Position numbers and translations under genes: made by a program
The notes under the pieces: generated by a model
Database searches by the model: none
Seen by the model: only the letters and a program-made list of their open reading frames with translations
What the model was told of the DNA's origin: nothing
Part shown: positions 7,970 to 19,000 of the stretch, one piece after another
How positions within the stretch are numbered: position 1 is the stretch's first letter
Layout: each line of letters begins with the position of its first letter
Virus record (IMG/VR): IMGVR_UViG_3300017971_000218
Span: 49,547 to 113,546 of that record
Strand: one strand, 5' to 3'
DNA: 64,000 nucleotides
From: a virus

Positions 7970-9038
7970 ATAGTGTGCCCTTCAATTCTTCGTATAGCAC
8001 AGAAACGGCTTCCGGATTGTCGTCCAGCCATGTTACTACTTGGCTCTGAAACACGCTGGTCTCACCATCACACTTGAACGGAGGGTCAAACTTAGCCATA
8101 GCCTCCGGCATGACGATACGCCCACGGTCCCTTGCCTCGATGATGCCAAACTGGATGCAAGTTGTCAGCGCGTCGAGCGAGGACCAGACCCCGTAACCAA
8201 AGCGGATAGGGAAGCGACCCTTCACGTAGGGCGCGGCGCACTTGTTCTTCTTGACGAAGAAGTCCACCCACTGCCCCACCACGCGACCGTCATCCTCGGT
8301 GATGTAGTTCTTCTTGTAGATCTCACCCAACTGGATGCGCTGGACGGCATAGAACCCCATCGCCATACCGCCCGGCAGCGCCGTGTTGTCCCCGAACATC
8401 ACACCCGGGTTCTTGCGGATCTGGTTGATGAAGACGATCGTGGACCGGTTCTTACGTAGGATATCCTTGAGATCACGGCACGCCGCACTCATTAGCTTCG
8501 CCAGCTTCGCCATGTGCTGCTTGCTGAGCGGACCGCCAGCCACCGCCTCCGGGACGAGGCTGTCGATCGAGTCCACAACGCAGACTGAGTTGGGGATCTT
8601 GGCAAATGCCTTGACGGCATCCAGACAGTCTTCGCCGGTATCCGCCTCAATCATATGGAAGGTCTTGTTGCCGAACTCATCTTCGGCTTCCAGGTCGATC
8701 GTCGGGATCGATTCAACCAGCGAGCGGTTGATGCTCCCCTCCATATTGGCGTAGGCGACGTGCTTGCCTGCACGCTGGGCGATTCCCGCCACGGATAGGG
8801 CGAGGGTGGTCTTGCCGGATGAGGCTTCACCATATACTTCGTGCATTCCGCCGTCGGCAAACGGGATGTGTAGCTGGATGTCCAGCCCGGCTGACCCTGT
8901 AAAGTTCGGGTCGGGATCAATCACCGTATTCATCGGGCGGATCTTGGCGGAGTCGATCTTCTTGGCTTCTGCCACAAAGATCTTGTATACGTCAAGCTGT
9001 GCCTGGGCTGCGGTGTCCTTATTCTTCCTCTTCGCCAT
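7890..9038 (-). CDS. RecA-like recombinase
   Basis: The 382-residue protein has a RecA core: Walker A GEASSGKTT with Lys76, CVVDSIDSL as Walker B near residue 153, then FINQIRKNPGVMFGDN (the L1/L2 region equivalent) and TALPGGMAMGFYAVQRIQL, as in RecA. It would coat single-stranded DNA and drive strand exchange for replication restart and repair. It lies next to a nuclease-fold gene and upstream of the helicase. The C-terminal tail is acidic and low in complexity and overlaps the next gene by 80 bp. Start ATG 9038 overlaps the end of the upstream gene by 20 bp. Confidence 0.95.
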   Translation of the reverse strand: MAKRKNKDTAAQAQLDVYKIFVAEAKKIDSAKIRPMNTVIDPDPNFTGSAGLDIQLHIPFADGGMHEVYGEASSGKTTLALSVAGIAQRAGKHVAYANMEGSINRSLVESIPTIDLEAEDEFGNKTFHMIEADTGEDCLDAVKAFAKIPNSVCVVDSIDSLVPEAVAGGPLSKQHMAKLAKLMSAACRDLKDILRKNRSTIVFINQIRKNPGVMFGDNTALPGGMAMGFYAVQRIQLGEIYKKNYITEDDGRVVGQWVDFFVKKNKCAAPYVKGRFPIRFGYGVWSSLDALTTCIQFGIIEARDRGRIVMPEAMAKFDPPFKCDGETSVFQSQVVTWLDDNPEAVSVLYEELKGTLYGNYVQEPGRDGDEDGSPAVQVQTQE

Positions 9039-9438
9039 GATCTTTCTTCCTTAAGAGCTTATTGATGTTGACTTTTTCTCGTGGTTTAACCTCGGCATCA
9101 GTATGCAACTCCTGTAGCTCCAGCAGCTTACGTTCGAGATCCAGATCCTCGAAGTAGGAGTTGTCGATGTGCCAATAGATTAACCCGATCTTGTTCCAAG
9201 CTAAAGTTAGACCTTGCCTGAGAACGAGATCGAGTATCTCGGTGGCTGACGCATCTCTTGTTTTCACCAGTCTGCGAACCAGCGACAGCGACGTGCCCCA
9301 TTCTTTGGCAAAACCACTGGCTTTGCGCCACGGGAAGCGAGGCAGAGACCCATGCTTTTGCAGCATGTAGACCTCAACCACCGCCTGTTCTGTGCTGTGC
9401 TGGACCGAGGGCGTACTTATGCTTTGGTACTTCTTCAT
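9019..9438 (-). CDS. Hypothetical protein preceding recA-like gene
   Basis: This 139-residue protein is not recognised. Residues 45-75 include FAKEWGTSLSLVRRLVKTR, which could be a helix-turn-helix. The C-terminal third is charged and predicted helical (LDLERKLLELQELH, then a lysine and glutamate-rich end). It is the first gene of the replication block on this strand and overlaps the RecA-like start by 20 bp. It could be a regulator or a recombination accessory protein; neither is proven. Confidence 0.6.
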   Translation of the reverse strand: MKKYQSISTPSVQHSTEQAVVEVYMLQKHGSLPRFPWRKASGFAKEWGTSLSLVRRLVKTRDASATEILDLVLRQGLTLAWNKIGLIYWHIDNSYFEDLDLERKLLELQELHTDAEVKPREKVNINKLLRKKDHGEEEE

Positions 9439-9485
9439 CCTATAGTAATTATGGCATCTGATCGAAAGTTATTTCGTGATTTCTG

Positions 9486-9890
9486 CTATTTTTTCACAAA
9501 AATCAGAGCGTCATGATCCTTACTCATGGGGCGCGGCTCTTGTCCCTTAAGGTTGCCGCTCATATCAAACCAGAAGATGGTCGCGGACGAAGTTTCTTCG
9601 TCGAACAACCCAACTCCAGTGAGATCCATGTTGATAACGCCGCGATGAATCTTCTTCAAGATGAAGTAAGCATTCGCGGTAGGAACGTTGAAGATCTCCT
9701 CGCCGCACTGAAGGCGCAGGCGTGTGATCTGAACGTCTTTATCGGCAAGGTAAGCTTTGAGTCGCATCCAGGCTAGTCGAACCTCGGGAACGTTGTTCTC
9801 GAACACGGTTCTACCGTCAGAAAGAGATGCGATCCATCTACAAGGTGGGACGGTCTTATCGACCGAAAAGGCAAGTTTCTCACAATTCAT
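9486..9890 (-). CDS. Hypothetical protein
   Basis: The 134-residue protein starts at ATG 9890, which has an AGGA about 10 nt upstream; an upstream in-frame start at 9947 has no comparable site. It looks like a mixed alpha/beta soluble protein with no cysteine cluster or membrane segment. It sits between the tail genes and the replication block, so it may belong to either. I do not recognise it. Confidence 0.55.
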   Translation of the reverse strand: MNCEKLAFSVDKTVPPCRWIASLSDGRTVFENNVPEVRLAWMRLKAYLADKDVQITRLRLQCGEEIFNVPTANAYFILKKIHRGVINMDLTGVGLFDEETSSATIFWFDMSGNLKGQEPRPMSKDHDALIFVKK

Positions 9891-9980
9891 GTCGCTGATT
9901 CCTAAATAATCAACCCTATGAACGAAACATGTATCCGACGAGAACATCTCATCAGAACCACAGCTCTATCAACGAGCTTC

Positions 9981-10574
9981 TTAGAAGTATTCCACACTGA
10001 AGTGGAAACCCCAACTGTTCTTGACACCGGTTGTCAACGGCTTAATGGAGACACCGATATGCCAATCGTGGATAGCAGCGGTTGTGGTGTGGTTAGCCAC
10101 ACTCATGGAGTTCGATCCGTCACTCGAAAGATCAGAGAACGCACTATCTTGGTCAACCTCTGCAACCTGCGTGGTCATATTGTCCGGAGCCTCGCCGAGA
10201 GTCACACCAGACGCCGCAGTTAGAGCAACCGCGTAGAACAGACCGTTCTGCGTCTGAACAGAACTACCAGCAGTCAACCGAACTACGAGGCTACCGCTAC
10301 CAACAGCCACCGGTAGAGACGCGTTTCCGCCTCCGTCGATCGATACCGTGTTAGCATCGATGTACTTGAAGTTGATACCAGTACCCTTGTCGGTACCAGC
10401 CGAATCAACCCGATACGTGGTGTCCTGGTAGGAGCCAACAGACACGCTATTACCCGGTCCACCCGCACCGAAGAATCCTAAGAAGGATGGATCGGCGGTG
10501 TTACCGGCAATCAGCCCGCTGACCTCAGTAAAGCCTTCAGGGCAACCGCTAGGCAAATGGAATGTAATACTCAT
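9981..10574 (-). CDS. Virion-associated protein, Ser/Gly-rich beta protein
   Basis: The 197-residue protein is rich in Ser, Thr and Gly with regular beta-strand spacing (SGSLVVRLTAGSSVQT, AVALTAASGVTLGEAP) and has no charged clusters. This composition matches the tail proteins just upstream. The ATG at 10574 has AGGAGGTG upstream. It is the last gene of the tail block and may be a receptor-binding or fibre component. No specific family is recognised. Confidence 0.6.
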   Translation of the reverse strand: MSITFHLPSGCPEGFTEVSGLIAGNTADPSFLGFFGAGGPGNSVSVGSYQDTTYRVDSAGTDKGTGINFKYIDANTVSIDGGGNASLPVAVGSGSLVVRLTAGSSVQTQNGLFYAVALTAASGVTLGEAPDNMTTQVAEVDQDSAFSDLSSDGSNSMSVANHTTTAAIHDWHIGVSIKPLTTGVKNSWGFHFSVEYF

Positions 10575-10589
10575 GAATTACACCTCCTC

Positions 10590-12821
10590 TCATACATTCA
10601 TAAAAACTTCTGGTGATGCACTAGATTGTAGAATCTGGTACAAGCACTCTACAAGTTGAATCTCAAACGAGCCAGTATCTAGTTCCGCACGGCACAAGAA
10701 CCGGCGTCCGTCATCAAGACCGACAACCAGCCAGTCACCCTCGGTGATACCTTCATCGTTAGAGCCGACAAACATCGTGTGACCGATGAAGTTGTTGATA
10801 TCTGCTACGTCGAACGGGATGATATTTGAATCGCCCGTAACCGTATACTGATTCAGCAACACAAGGTTGAAGTTGTGGGACGTGCCTAGGCGCAACTCCC
10901 AGAATGAGAACACGCCAGCCGCCACGTCAACCGCCCGGCGAGCGAACGACTTACTACCGATGCCGATCGGCTGAACGATCTCGGTGCCGCCCGCAGAACT
11001 CTCATAGAATGTTCCGCCGTCCGGGTCTCCAACGATCCTGAATGCCTCGAACTGATGGCTGTCAAGGCTTCTACCTCCCACGCCAAACCAGCCGTAGTTT
11101 CTACTCCAGGCAATACCATTAATGGCGTAGCTGCCGTGATTGCCGATGTGGTTGAAACCCACCTGGCTCCGCTCAACTGCCCGCGTATTCAGGTTCACCT
11201 TCAGGAAGTGATACTCTGTCGTCTGACCTAGACCAGCCGTCGCGCCCGTGTCTGTTGACGGGTCCGGTGCTGGCGGTAGCTGCTGTGAACTATACGAGCG
11301 GAACGACCACTGGTTCTTAACGAATGCAAACGCAGTACTCGAACCCTCCTCTTGGATCATCTCACCAGCATTTCGCCAATACAGCGACGGGGTATCATAT
11401 GACTGACGCCAAACGTAGGTGATGCCCGGGGGCGGCTGCGTCGTAAAGTATGCCGACGTCTGAGCCCCGGTGCCACCAAGGTTATCATTCCTCACCGGGC
11501 TGAGAAGTAATGCCGCGCCATTGAACGGCGAAATATTCAGAACACCGCTGCTGTTGCGACCACCAAATAGTTCATCACAGATGTGAATACCTTTAGATCT
11601 CTGTGGTGTTACTGAGTAGCCGTTATCAACCAGTGCGTATGATTCCTGCGGCTCACCAGATGTACTATTGCGAACAATAGAATATGTGTCATCCTCGTTC
11701 ATGGCGACAATGCCGCTCAACCAACCGGTTACGTGATAGTCGTCCTCGCTGTTCGGATAGACGCTGAGCACGCCGCTCGGTCCGTAGCCTGTGTTACTAT
11801 CAGATACGATAATTCTGTGGACTCCGTGCAGTAATTCTGGACTTTGTGCAACAAAATTCATGAACGCCATACCCACCGTACGCGGGTGTCCTGACGCCGC
11901 TGGGATCTGGGTGTTACGGTCTGCCCAATCCCCGATCCAGCGTTCGCCCGCCGCCACAGCCGTCAAAGGATCGTTCTCTTCACTTATAATGCGTAGCTGA
12001 GTGGTCTCACTGAAGCCATCTCCACAGAGCCTCATAACGCCAGAAGCCAGGACCGCCGGGCTGAAACCGGACGACTGAGGGGCTCCCAGCTCCCCGTAGT
12101 TAAACGCGTTCATATCCCCTACGTCGGGACCCGCCGTGTAGGAATCGCCCCCAGGCGTAATTAGCGCCGGAAATACGGGGGCTGTCTCATAGGTTACATT
12201 GAATGCGAACCGCTCTCCACGCCTGGAGAAGCGGGCGTACGGCTGGTAGCTGATTTCCCTGATCGTTTGGGTGTCCATATATCCCGATGCGCCGATAATT
12301 CCACTGGCGCTGACAGCGTTGTCTCCGAAGATCGACCCGAAATCGAGCACCTTCTCTGGGAGGCGGTATTGGTAGTCTCCACTTGCGCCGCTTGGTAGCG
12401 GACTGAAGGATGTCCTTAGATAGTCCGTTCTCGCTATGTGCTGGGTCGAGTCCGTGTCCCACGCTACCGAGGTGAAGATCTGGTCCATAGAGTTCCGCAG
12501 ATCCTCGATATAGTTGAGGCAGTAGGGATTGCCACTCGCCGATACAAACGCACCGCTCGGGTCCGGGTCGGCTACCTCCTGCTTGGCAACCTCTGTTGGG
12601 ATCGCCGAACGGTAGTTGTAGAAGGTCGGGTCGGACTCTATTCCATATTTACGGATCTCGGCTAGGTGAACATACATAGCCTGCTCATATAGAAATCCAC
12701 TGATCTCGGGGATTGGCTGAGCTTGATCTGACCAACCTACGCTGGGATTGCCGAACCTACCGAGAAAAGTAAATGGGATATCTATATATTGGTACGGTAG
12801 AACACCGCTTGCTACACTCAT
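10590..12821 (-). CDS. Large tail-tip or adhesin protein
   Basis: The 743-residue protein is a beta-rich virion protein with many Ser-Gly turns (VSASGIIGASGYMD, SGVLSVYPNSEDD). Its first methionine overlaps the stop of the preceding gene (ATGA at 12818-12821), so translation is coupled. A stretch from about residue 240 to 640 has repeated strand-turn spacing resembling a propeller or lectin-like fold, but I cannot name it. The gene lies downstream of the tape measure protein among tail-tip genes, where host-recognition proteins are usual. Confidence 0.65.
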   Translation of the reverse strand: MSVASGVLPYQYIDIPFTFLGRFGNPSVGWSDQAQPIPEISGFLYEQAMYVHLAEIRKYGIESDPTFYNYRSAIPTEVAKQEVADPDPSGAFVSASGNPYCLNYIEDLRNSMDQIFTSVAWDTDSTQHIARTDYLRTSFSPLPSGASGDYQYRLPEKVLDFGSIFGDNAVSASGIIGASGYMDTQTIREISYQPYARFSRRGERFAFNVTYETAPVFPALITPGGDSYTAGPDVGDMNAFNYGELGAPQSSGFSPAVLASGVMRLCGDGFSETTQLRIISEENDPLTAVAAGERWIGDWADRNTQIPAASGHPRTVGMAFMNFVAQSPELLHGVHRIIVSDSNTGYGPSGVLSVYPNSEDDYHVTGWLSGIVAMNEDDTYSIVRNSTSGEPQESYALVDNGYSVTPQRSKGIHICDELFGGRNSSGVLNISPFNGAALLLSPVRNDNLGGTGAQTSAYFTTQPPPGITYVWRQSYDTPSLYWRNAGEMIQEEGSSTAFAFVKNQWSFRSYSSQQLPPAPDPSTDTGATAGLGQTTEYHFLKVNLNTRAVERSQVGFNHIGNHGSYAINGIAWSRNYGWFGVGGRSLDSHQFEAFRIVGDPDGGTFYESSAGGTEIVQPIGIGSKSFARRAVDVAAGVFSFWELRLGTSHNFNLVLLNQYTVTGDSNIIPFDVADINNFIGHTMFVGSNDEGITEGDWLVVGLDDGRRFLCRAELDTGSFEIQLVECLYQILQSSASPEVFMNV

Positions 12822-13306
12822 GTGGCAAATCTTCCAAATCCGTGAATCGGTAATTCGACGAATGAAACCGTAACCCTAGTTCCTGACATGCCGGACGGCA
12901 CTGAGGCGGAATAATACATGCCACGCATACCCACTGTCGCCAGATGACGCCACGGGCGCGGGACTACGCTTGTGAATGTCGTACCGCTTGGGCTAACAAC
13001 CCCCTCGTTGTTACACTCCTGTACGGTTACGAGCGCACCGGACGTTCCCTGATCTGAGACAGCCATAATCTCGACCGGTCGCACAATCGAGGTGGGGGTC
13101 GTAGACTGAATGAACATCGAACCGCTGGAGAGTTGAAAATCTGCGCCGATCGTCTGAGTAAGCTGAGGGTTCTCTGTTAGAATAGTGACACGCTTACCGA
13201 CGTCAACGACGTCTCCATCGTTGAGGGGAGGTACGTTGCTGATCTGTCGTCTTGCGCCGCTAGTCTTCGCTTCGTCAACTAGCTGGACCGTATATCGCTT
13301 AGCCAT
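12818..13306 (-). CDS. Small tail-associated protein
   Basis: The 162-residue protein begins MAKRYTVQLVDEAK and is mostly beta strand with hydrophobic runs such as VTVSFVELPIHGFG. It lies between two large tail proteins, abutting one and overlapping the other by four bases, so all three are probably made together. It may be an adaptor or trimer-forming collar of the tail tip. No family is recognised. Confidence 0.55.
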   Translation of the reverse strand: MAKRYTVQLVDEAKTSGARRQISNVPPLNDGDVVDVGKRVTILTENPQLTQTIGADFQLSSGSMFIQSTTPTSIVRPVEIMAVSDQGTSGALVTVQECNNEGVVSPSGTTFTSVVPRPWRHLATVGMRGMYYSASVPSGMSGTRVTVSFVELPIHGFGRFAT

Positions 13307-16090
13307 TTATACCTCCTCCTCCGAGATAACCTCTACTACACGAGCATTGAGTGCATGACCCCCCGTGAAGTAATAGAATGTTACGGAGGTGCCAGTGCCC
13401 CTTCCTTCCTCCTGGTAGTTGAACACCGCCGGGTCGCCCTCATTCAAAAAGCCGTCGATACACTCAGTACCATCGGACATCAGGCGTCCATCATTGCGGC
13501 GGTTCTTGTTAGGATACGTCACGCCGTTATTCGTCTGACCGAAATATCTCTCCGGCTCCACGGACGCGCCACCCAACTCTACATTGAGTAGGTTGTTCAC
13601 CGTGGTGATCTCAACCTTCTTAGAAAATGATTCCGGCTCTGTGTAATACTGCGTCTGCGGCGGCGTGAGTCCAATACTCCTCACTGGTCCCACGTTGAAA
13701 TCGAAGATGTCGAAGTCAATTGGGTTAATACCACCCTGGAATGCCGGGAACTCCCTATCGCCCAGCGGCGGGATCTTGGTATATGCCGCATAGAAGTCGT
13801 TGATACGGTATGTGGTGATAATCCCCCCGGTACCAAATGAGAACGACATCGAGGCGATACCATTGTCACGCACGCCATATAAGCCGCTACTATTCGCATC
13901 CTGGCTCGCAAAGCTGTCGAAGTCCAATGCCGGGAAGCCGGGCTGTCGAATCTCAGCATAGCGTGAGTTGAGGGCATCGATGAATAGACCACGTAGGCGA
14001 CGCTTGGCGCGAATATCCATGATACGCACGCCATTCTGGTTACCAGCCGGATAGAAGTTCCACGGAGCAAATTGTTCGTCAGACACGAACTGCTCACCCA
14101 GCACCGGGTGTAGCGTGCCAGACACCCACACGTCCGGGAATCCATCTCCATAGCGATCATTTGTTTCAGTCGGAATAGCAACACCGCTGATCTCGGAGTA
14201 TACGTTGACTAAGATGTTCGGACTATAGAGATCAAACTCGCCCGATGTATTCGCGTTGTTGATACTTTCAATCATGGTCGCTAGTGTATCTAGAACCGTT
14301 CCACTGCCCTTACTCTGTCCAACAATAGCAGGGAACTGGCACCATACTGTGCCATCCGGGAACAACTGAAATCCATATTCGTCGGAAGAATCACGAGGAT
14401 CTCGAATTTGCTGCCCAACCTCACGAAGCTGCACGGGCACATAGTGTTCCCTGGTTCCAGAAGTACTGAACGGCGGCACATCCTCGCTCCAGTTGCCGAA
14501 TGACGCAGGGACATCCTCACCCTCTGGACCATAGATTGTGCTTGACGGCAATACGCAGTGCGCCGCCACGCGGAAGTCCTGCTGGATAAAGGGACTCACA
14601 GGACCCAAGGTCTTGTTGATCTCATACCCCTGGATAAACGGACCATTCGAGCCACTCTGACTTAAGGCGTGTCCTTCGACTTGGTTTTCGACATTCGCCC
14701 AGGCTGCGCCAACTACCCGTAAATAACCAGATGCCTGATTATATAGAAGCCCAGACGCAACATACGAACGACCAAAGTGACGCTGTGCGTGATCATTCAC
14801 ACGATTATGGAAGTTGATTACCCAGTTATCCGTCGCATCTCGGCGGTTGTTGATAACGCGCAAGTTGCCAGACGGATTAGCTAGTAGCTCTGACAGAGGC
14901 TCGGTCGGATCTAGACGACTCTGGAACTCCGGATGCTGCGCCGCGATCGAACCCGCATCCCCGTCCATCTCGAACCCCGGCGGAGTCGCGCCCGAAGCCG
15001 CTGTCTGATAGATCTTGAAGTACGTCCACTGCTCAATTCCCGCCAACGCCATCTGTAGCTCTCGGTCACTTGGGATGTAGGAACGTAGCTGACCGGCAGC
15101 ATCAACGAACTGCACAGTAATACCATGCCATGCCGGAGTAAAGACAATGCCGCTCGACGGCAGGTCTACGCCATCGATGGGGCTGAGTAGTCGTGAGTTC
15201 CAGAATCCCTGTGTCCGCGCACCAAGAAGGCGTACACGGGAGGGTTCTTGCACTGCGTCCTTACCAAAACGTAGCGTAGTATAGTTGCTATCGCCCAAGG
15301 AGTCGAACAAAGCATTCTCATCGATCTCGAACGGCACCTTGCGGTTGACGACGTTGACCTCATCCTGCGACATATTCCAGTACCAGTCATACGCCGAATC
15401 CTGCATCACCTGATTCACAACGGAATCAAGCGTGTCGAAGTCAAACTGGAAACGGACCGCTGCCGCATCAGCACCACCCATGTTACCCGCAATGACTGCC
15501 GGGCTTGGTAGCTTCGATGGATCTATGTTGATTCTGTCATTATCATAGGCATTTTGCAGAGCCGTATAGATCTCTGCGTAGGTAGCACCGCGCTCCAAGA
15601 TCTTACGATACTCCCAGGTAATAGGATCTCTTTCTTGGGTTACCTGGAAAGTATATAGGTCCCGGAGTTCCGCCGGAATGGAAACAATACCACTTGGTCT
15701 ACTAGCGCCAAGGTCGTCTGTGGTGATCTTCACACGACGAAGCGTCCTGCGACGGTCCTCCATCGTAATCTCAACAGTGACGCCACCCTGACCAACGCTG
15801 TACTCGGAGTGAGTGACAAAGCCACGAAGGAAGAATGAACCAATCGTCATAGACAATTCAGTATTGATATTCGGAGTCTGTCCAGATGCACCGTGTAGAT
15901 CGGCACGCTCGCCCTGGGACACGAATGTCAGGTTGAACTGGTGAGGCGAATCGTTAAATCCAAAGGTGGACGAAAAGCCCTGTAGTACGGCATCTAGGTC
16001 TGATCCGGGCAGACCTTCGGTAACCTGTCCGCTCGGGAAATAGATCGCCGAGTTGACGCCAGATCCGCTTACTCCTACAACACCCATCAT
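13307..16090 (-). CDS. Very large tail-tip protein
   Basis: This 927-residue protein starts at ATG 16090. That start overlaps the stop of the upstream gene as ATGA and has GGAG 7 nt upstream; a longer frame reaching 16123 is less likely. The N-terminal 300 residues (GSFFLRGFVTHSEYSVGQGGVTVEITMEDR, partly quoted here as VEITMEDRRRTLRRV) resemble phage tail hub or late-control-type proteins in having a beta-barrel then a strongly basic strand. The middle and end are Ser-Gly-rich beta structure. Tail hub or central fibre is the likeliest role, but it is an inference from place and size. Confidence 0.6.
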   Translation of the reverse strand: MMGVVGVSGSGVNSAIYFPSGQVTEGLPGSDLDAVLQGFSSTFGFNDSPHQFNLTFVSQGERADLHGASGQTPNINTELSMTIGSFFLRGFVTHSEYSVGQGGVTVEITMEDRRRTLRRVKITTDDLGASRPSGIVSIPAELRDLYTFQVTQERDPITWEYRKILERGATYAEIYTALQNAYDNDRINIDPSKLPSPAVIAGNMGGADAAAVRFQFDFDTLDSVVNQVMQDSAYDWYWNMSQDEVNVVNRKVPFEIDENALFDSLGDSNYTTLRFGKDAVQEPSRVRLLGARTQGFWNSRLLSPIDGVDLPSSGIVFTPAWHGITVQFVDAAGQLRSYIPSDRELQMALAGIEQWTYFKIYQTAASGATPPGFEMDGDAGSIAAQHPEFQSRLDPTEPLSELLANPSGNLRVINNRRDATDNWVINFHNRVNDHAQRHFGRSYVASGLLYNQASGYLRVVGAAWANVENQVEGHALSQSGSNGPFIQGYEINKTLGPVSPFIQQDFRVAAHCVLPSSTIYGPEGEDVPASFGNWSEDVPPFSTSGTREHYVPVQLREVGQQIRDPRDSSDEYGFQLFPDGTVWCQFPAIVGQSKGSGTVLDTLATMIESINNANTSGEFDLYSPNILVNVYSEISGVAIPTETNDRYGDGFPDVWVSGTLHPVLGEQFVSDEQFAPWNFYPAGNQNGVRIMDIRAKRRLRGLFIDALNSRYAEIRQPGFPALDFDSFASQDANSSGLYGVRDNGIASMSFSFGTGGIITTYRINDFYAAYTKIPPLGDREFPAFQGGINPIDFDIFDFNVGPVRSIGLTPPQTQYYTEPESFSKKVEITTVNNLLNVELGGASVEPERYFGQTNNGVTYPNKNRRNDGRLMSDGTECIDGFLNEGDPAVFNYQEEGRGTGTSVTFYYFTGGHALNARVVEVISEEEV

Positions 16091-19000
16091 TGATTGACTC
16101 CTACTACCAAGCTGTCGCACCAAAACCGACCGTTGTCATCTCTGACGATCCAGACCGGGATATAGTTTCCGACCGAATGGTAGAGGTGTGTCGGATCATC
16201 ATAGTGCGAGAGTGTACGATCACCGAAGTTGATGATCGATTCCTTTACTCCCACCGGCTGCACACCATACGCCTGCGTGAAGGCGATCGTGTGTGGTACT
16301 ACACCACTCTGTGGCGTGCCGGTTAGTTCCAGCGTTATCTTCTCGTCTGCGGCTAGACCAACCGATAGGTCAACGCGCTTGCGGCAGCTACCGTGCGTGC
16401 CCTGCTTATCAATGGCGTCAGCACGAATGATGTATACACCAGACGATGTGAACGTGTGCTCGACCTCAAACACGCCGTCGCTCGGCGTCACGTCCTGCTG
16501 ACCACTCATGTTACCAAACTGGATCCAGACACTCTCGATCTCGTTTGCCGCACCATTCTGGATGGTCTCATCGCCCACGGTCACAGTACCAGATACCGTG
16601 ACGTGATAGTAACCGTCGAGAGTGCCGGAGCCAGTAACATAGCAGGTCACTGTCGGCGGTGTATACTGCCTCAAGACCTGAAGTGTCGCATCGAAGTCAT
16701 TCGACATCGCGCTACCGATCCTGGCGATTAGATCAAAGTCGATATCTTCCGGCACAACATATGTGAACATCGAGAGGAAGGATGCGTCGTCATCCACGCT
16801 AACCGCGTTTAGATAGCCTCCGACCTGACCCGAGCCAGTCTCCTGGGTATATGTGACGTATCCGCCAATCTGACCCGACGCTGATTCTAGATCGTATGTT
16901 GTGTATCCGCCAATCTGACCCGACGACCCTGTCGGCGAATCTAGCTGCTCTAGGTAGCCACCAACCTCGCCCGATGCCGATAGCTGGACGCCGTCCGTGT
17001 AGCCACCGACCTGACCAGACACGCCCGTCGCCGAGTCCGGCGCTGCCATGTAGCCGCCAATCTGACCCGACGCACCCGTGGCAATCACTATCGGCAAGCC
17101 GATCTTCACGACGGATAGAATCTCTCCAGACGACAGAGCCCGCTGGATGAAGTAAACTTCGTCTAAATCGCCGTCGTATGGCTGTTGGTTCGTCGGAGAT
17201 GCGCCGACATGGAACGGTTCGGTTGTTGTGTCCTGTGCCTTGGACGAATCCGGCAGAGCACCACTACCAATAATAGTCGGGATGTAGTCGGAGCCCGTGC
17301 GGTAGATATACTGGACCTCGTTATCGCGGTCAACCACCCAATCGATATGCTGCCACTCGTTAGCGATCAGGCTGCTCGGCTGTGTCGAAACAACGTAGCC
17401 GATGCCGTCGATACTTACCTGACCCCAGACCTCGCCTTCTTCGTCCATATATAGGACATACTGATCATAAGAACCCTTGCCCGCAAGCTGCGCATAGCGT
17501 TCATACGCCACGCCGCTGGGCTTCGCCCACAGACCCATTGTCCAAGATGACGCCGTTGGGCTAAGCCCGGTGGACACGCCACTACCAGTACGTTGTAGTG
17601 ACGGGAAGGGGTTAACCCAATGCTCAAATCTTGTGCCATTGTTTCTACGAGCTGCAACCTGTTTCGGTGATCCTGTAATCACATTGAGGTGATTGCTCTT
17701 GCCGCTACTGTCTAGGCGCGTATCGTTGTCGCCTAACTCATCAAGCCTCCAGACCCCCTGCATCTGCTCTTCTGTAGCAGTTACGCTGGTCACGAATGCA
17801 TCGAGATAGCCACCAATGGATTCACCAGCAGAAGGTACGGGACCGACTCCGGACTCGGCTACATATGCAACCTCTCCGCTTGACAATGCGCGGCTGATGA
17901 ACATGATGTCGTTGGCAGCGCCCGTGAAGTCTGTGTTCGCCGGGTTGGGATTACCCTGGAGGGCTAGCTCATCCGCAGAACCAGAACCCATAACGCCCGT
18001 GATCGCGCCGGAGCCAACAATGCCGCCATTGACGTAGAGAATAACCTCTCCGCCAGTCTTATTGTATGTAGCTGCAATATGAACAAATTGACCGCTTGGA
18101 ACCGCGCCGTGCGCCGTAGTGACGTAATCGATTTCCGCAGAGCCCGCACCCCACCTGTGTGCCACCTGTAGCCTATCGACCGGCTTGCCAGCCGAACCAA
18201 CAACCTGTATTGCGAAACGCGCACTGTTATTGAATGTCTGATCGTCCCGCATGATTAGGACAACCGGCTGCGTCTCCTGTAGGTGACCGCCGCTCGGATA
18301 TATCCAACCCTGCCAGGTAAAGTTCTCCGCCGACCCCGTGTACTGCTCCCCAATATCGACACCACGGAACTTCGCATTTGTGCCAGTACCAGCGTTCTTC
18401 GTTACACGCGCATTCTCTCTCTGGATATTAGCTGTCTGAACACCGCTTGTAAGAATACCCTGGTTGACAGGAGTAAGGGCAACAAGGTCGTTACCCAGGT
18501 CTCCGTAATCAACAAGAGCGTCGCCCGGAGAGTCCTCGTTGCCATACCACCAACTCTGGATGGCTGGATCAATCTTAGTGAAGACCTCTGGTGTCGCACC
18601 AGGATATACTTGTAGATAGCCACCAATCTGTCCAGATGATTCTGGACTAAAGGCTGGAACATAGCCACCGATCTCACCAGACGTTGGTGTCGGTGCGGCA
18701 CCAGCCTCAATATAGCCACCAATCTCACCAGACGTAGAAACAGCCACGCCGTTAACGTAGCCGCCAATCTCGCCGGTAGTCACCTGAAGACCGGAGTATG
18801 TCGCATAGATGTTAAAGTTATCTACCTGAACAACTACATTAGTACCATCACCATCAAAGTTCAGCGCACCACTTGGCGTTTGGTCATTAAGCGAATTGTC
18901 ATACAGGCTATGAGTTTCCTCCCAAATGCCCGAGTTCTTCGCTTTAACATGGCACTGAATCAAATCACCGTCATCAACTACACGTAGACGAGCAGAGGTG

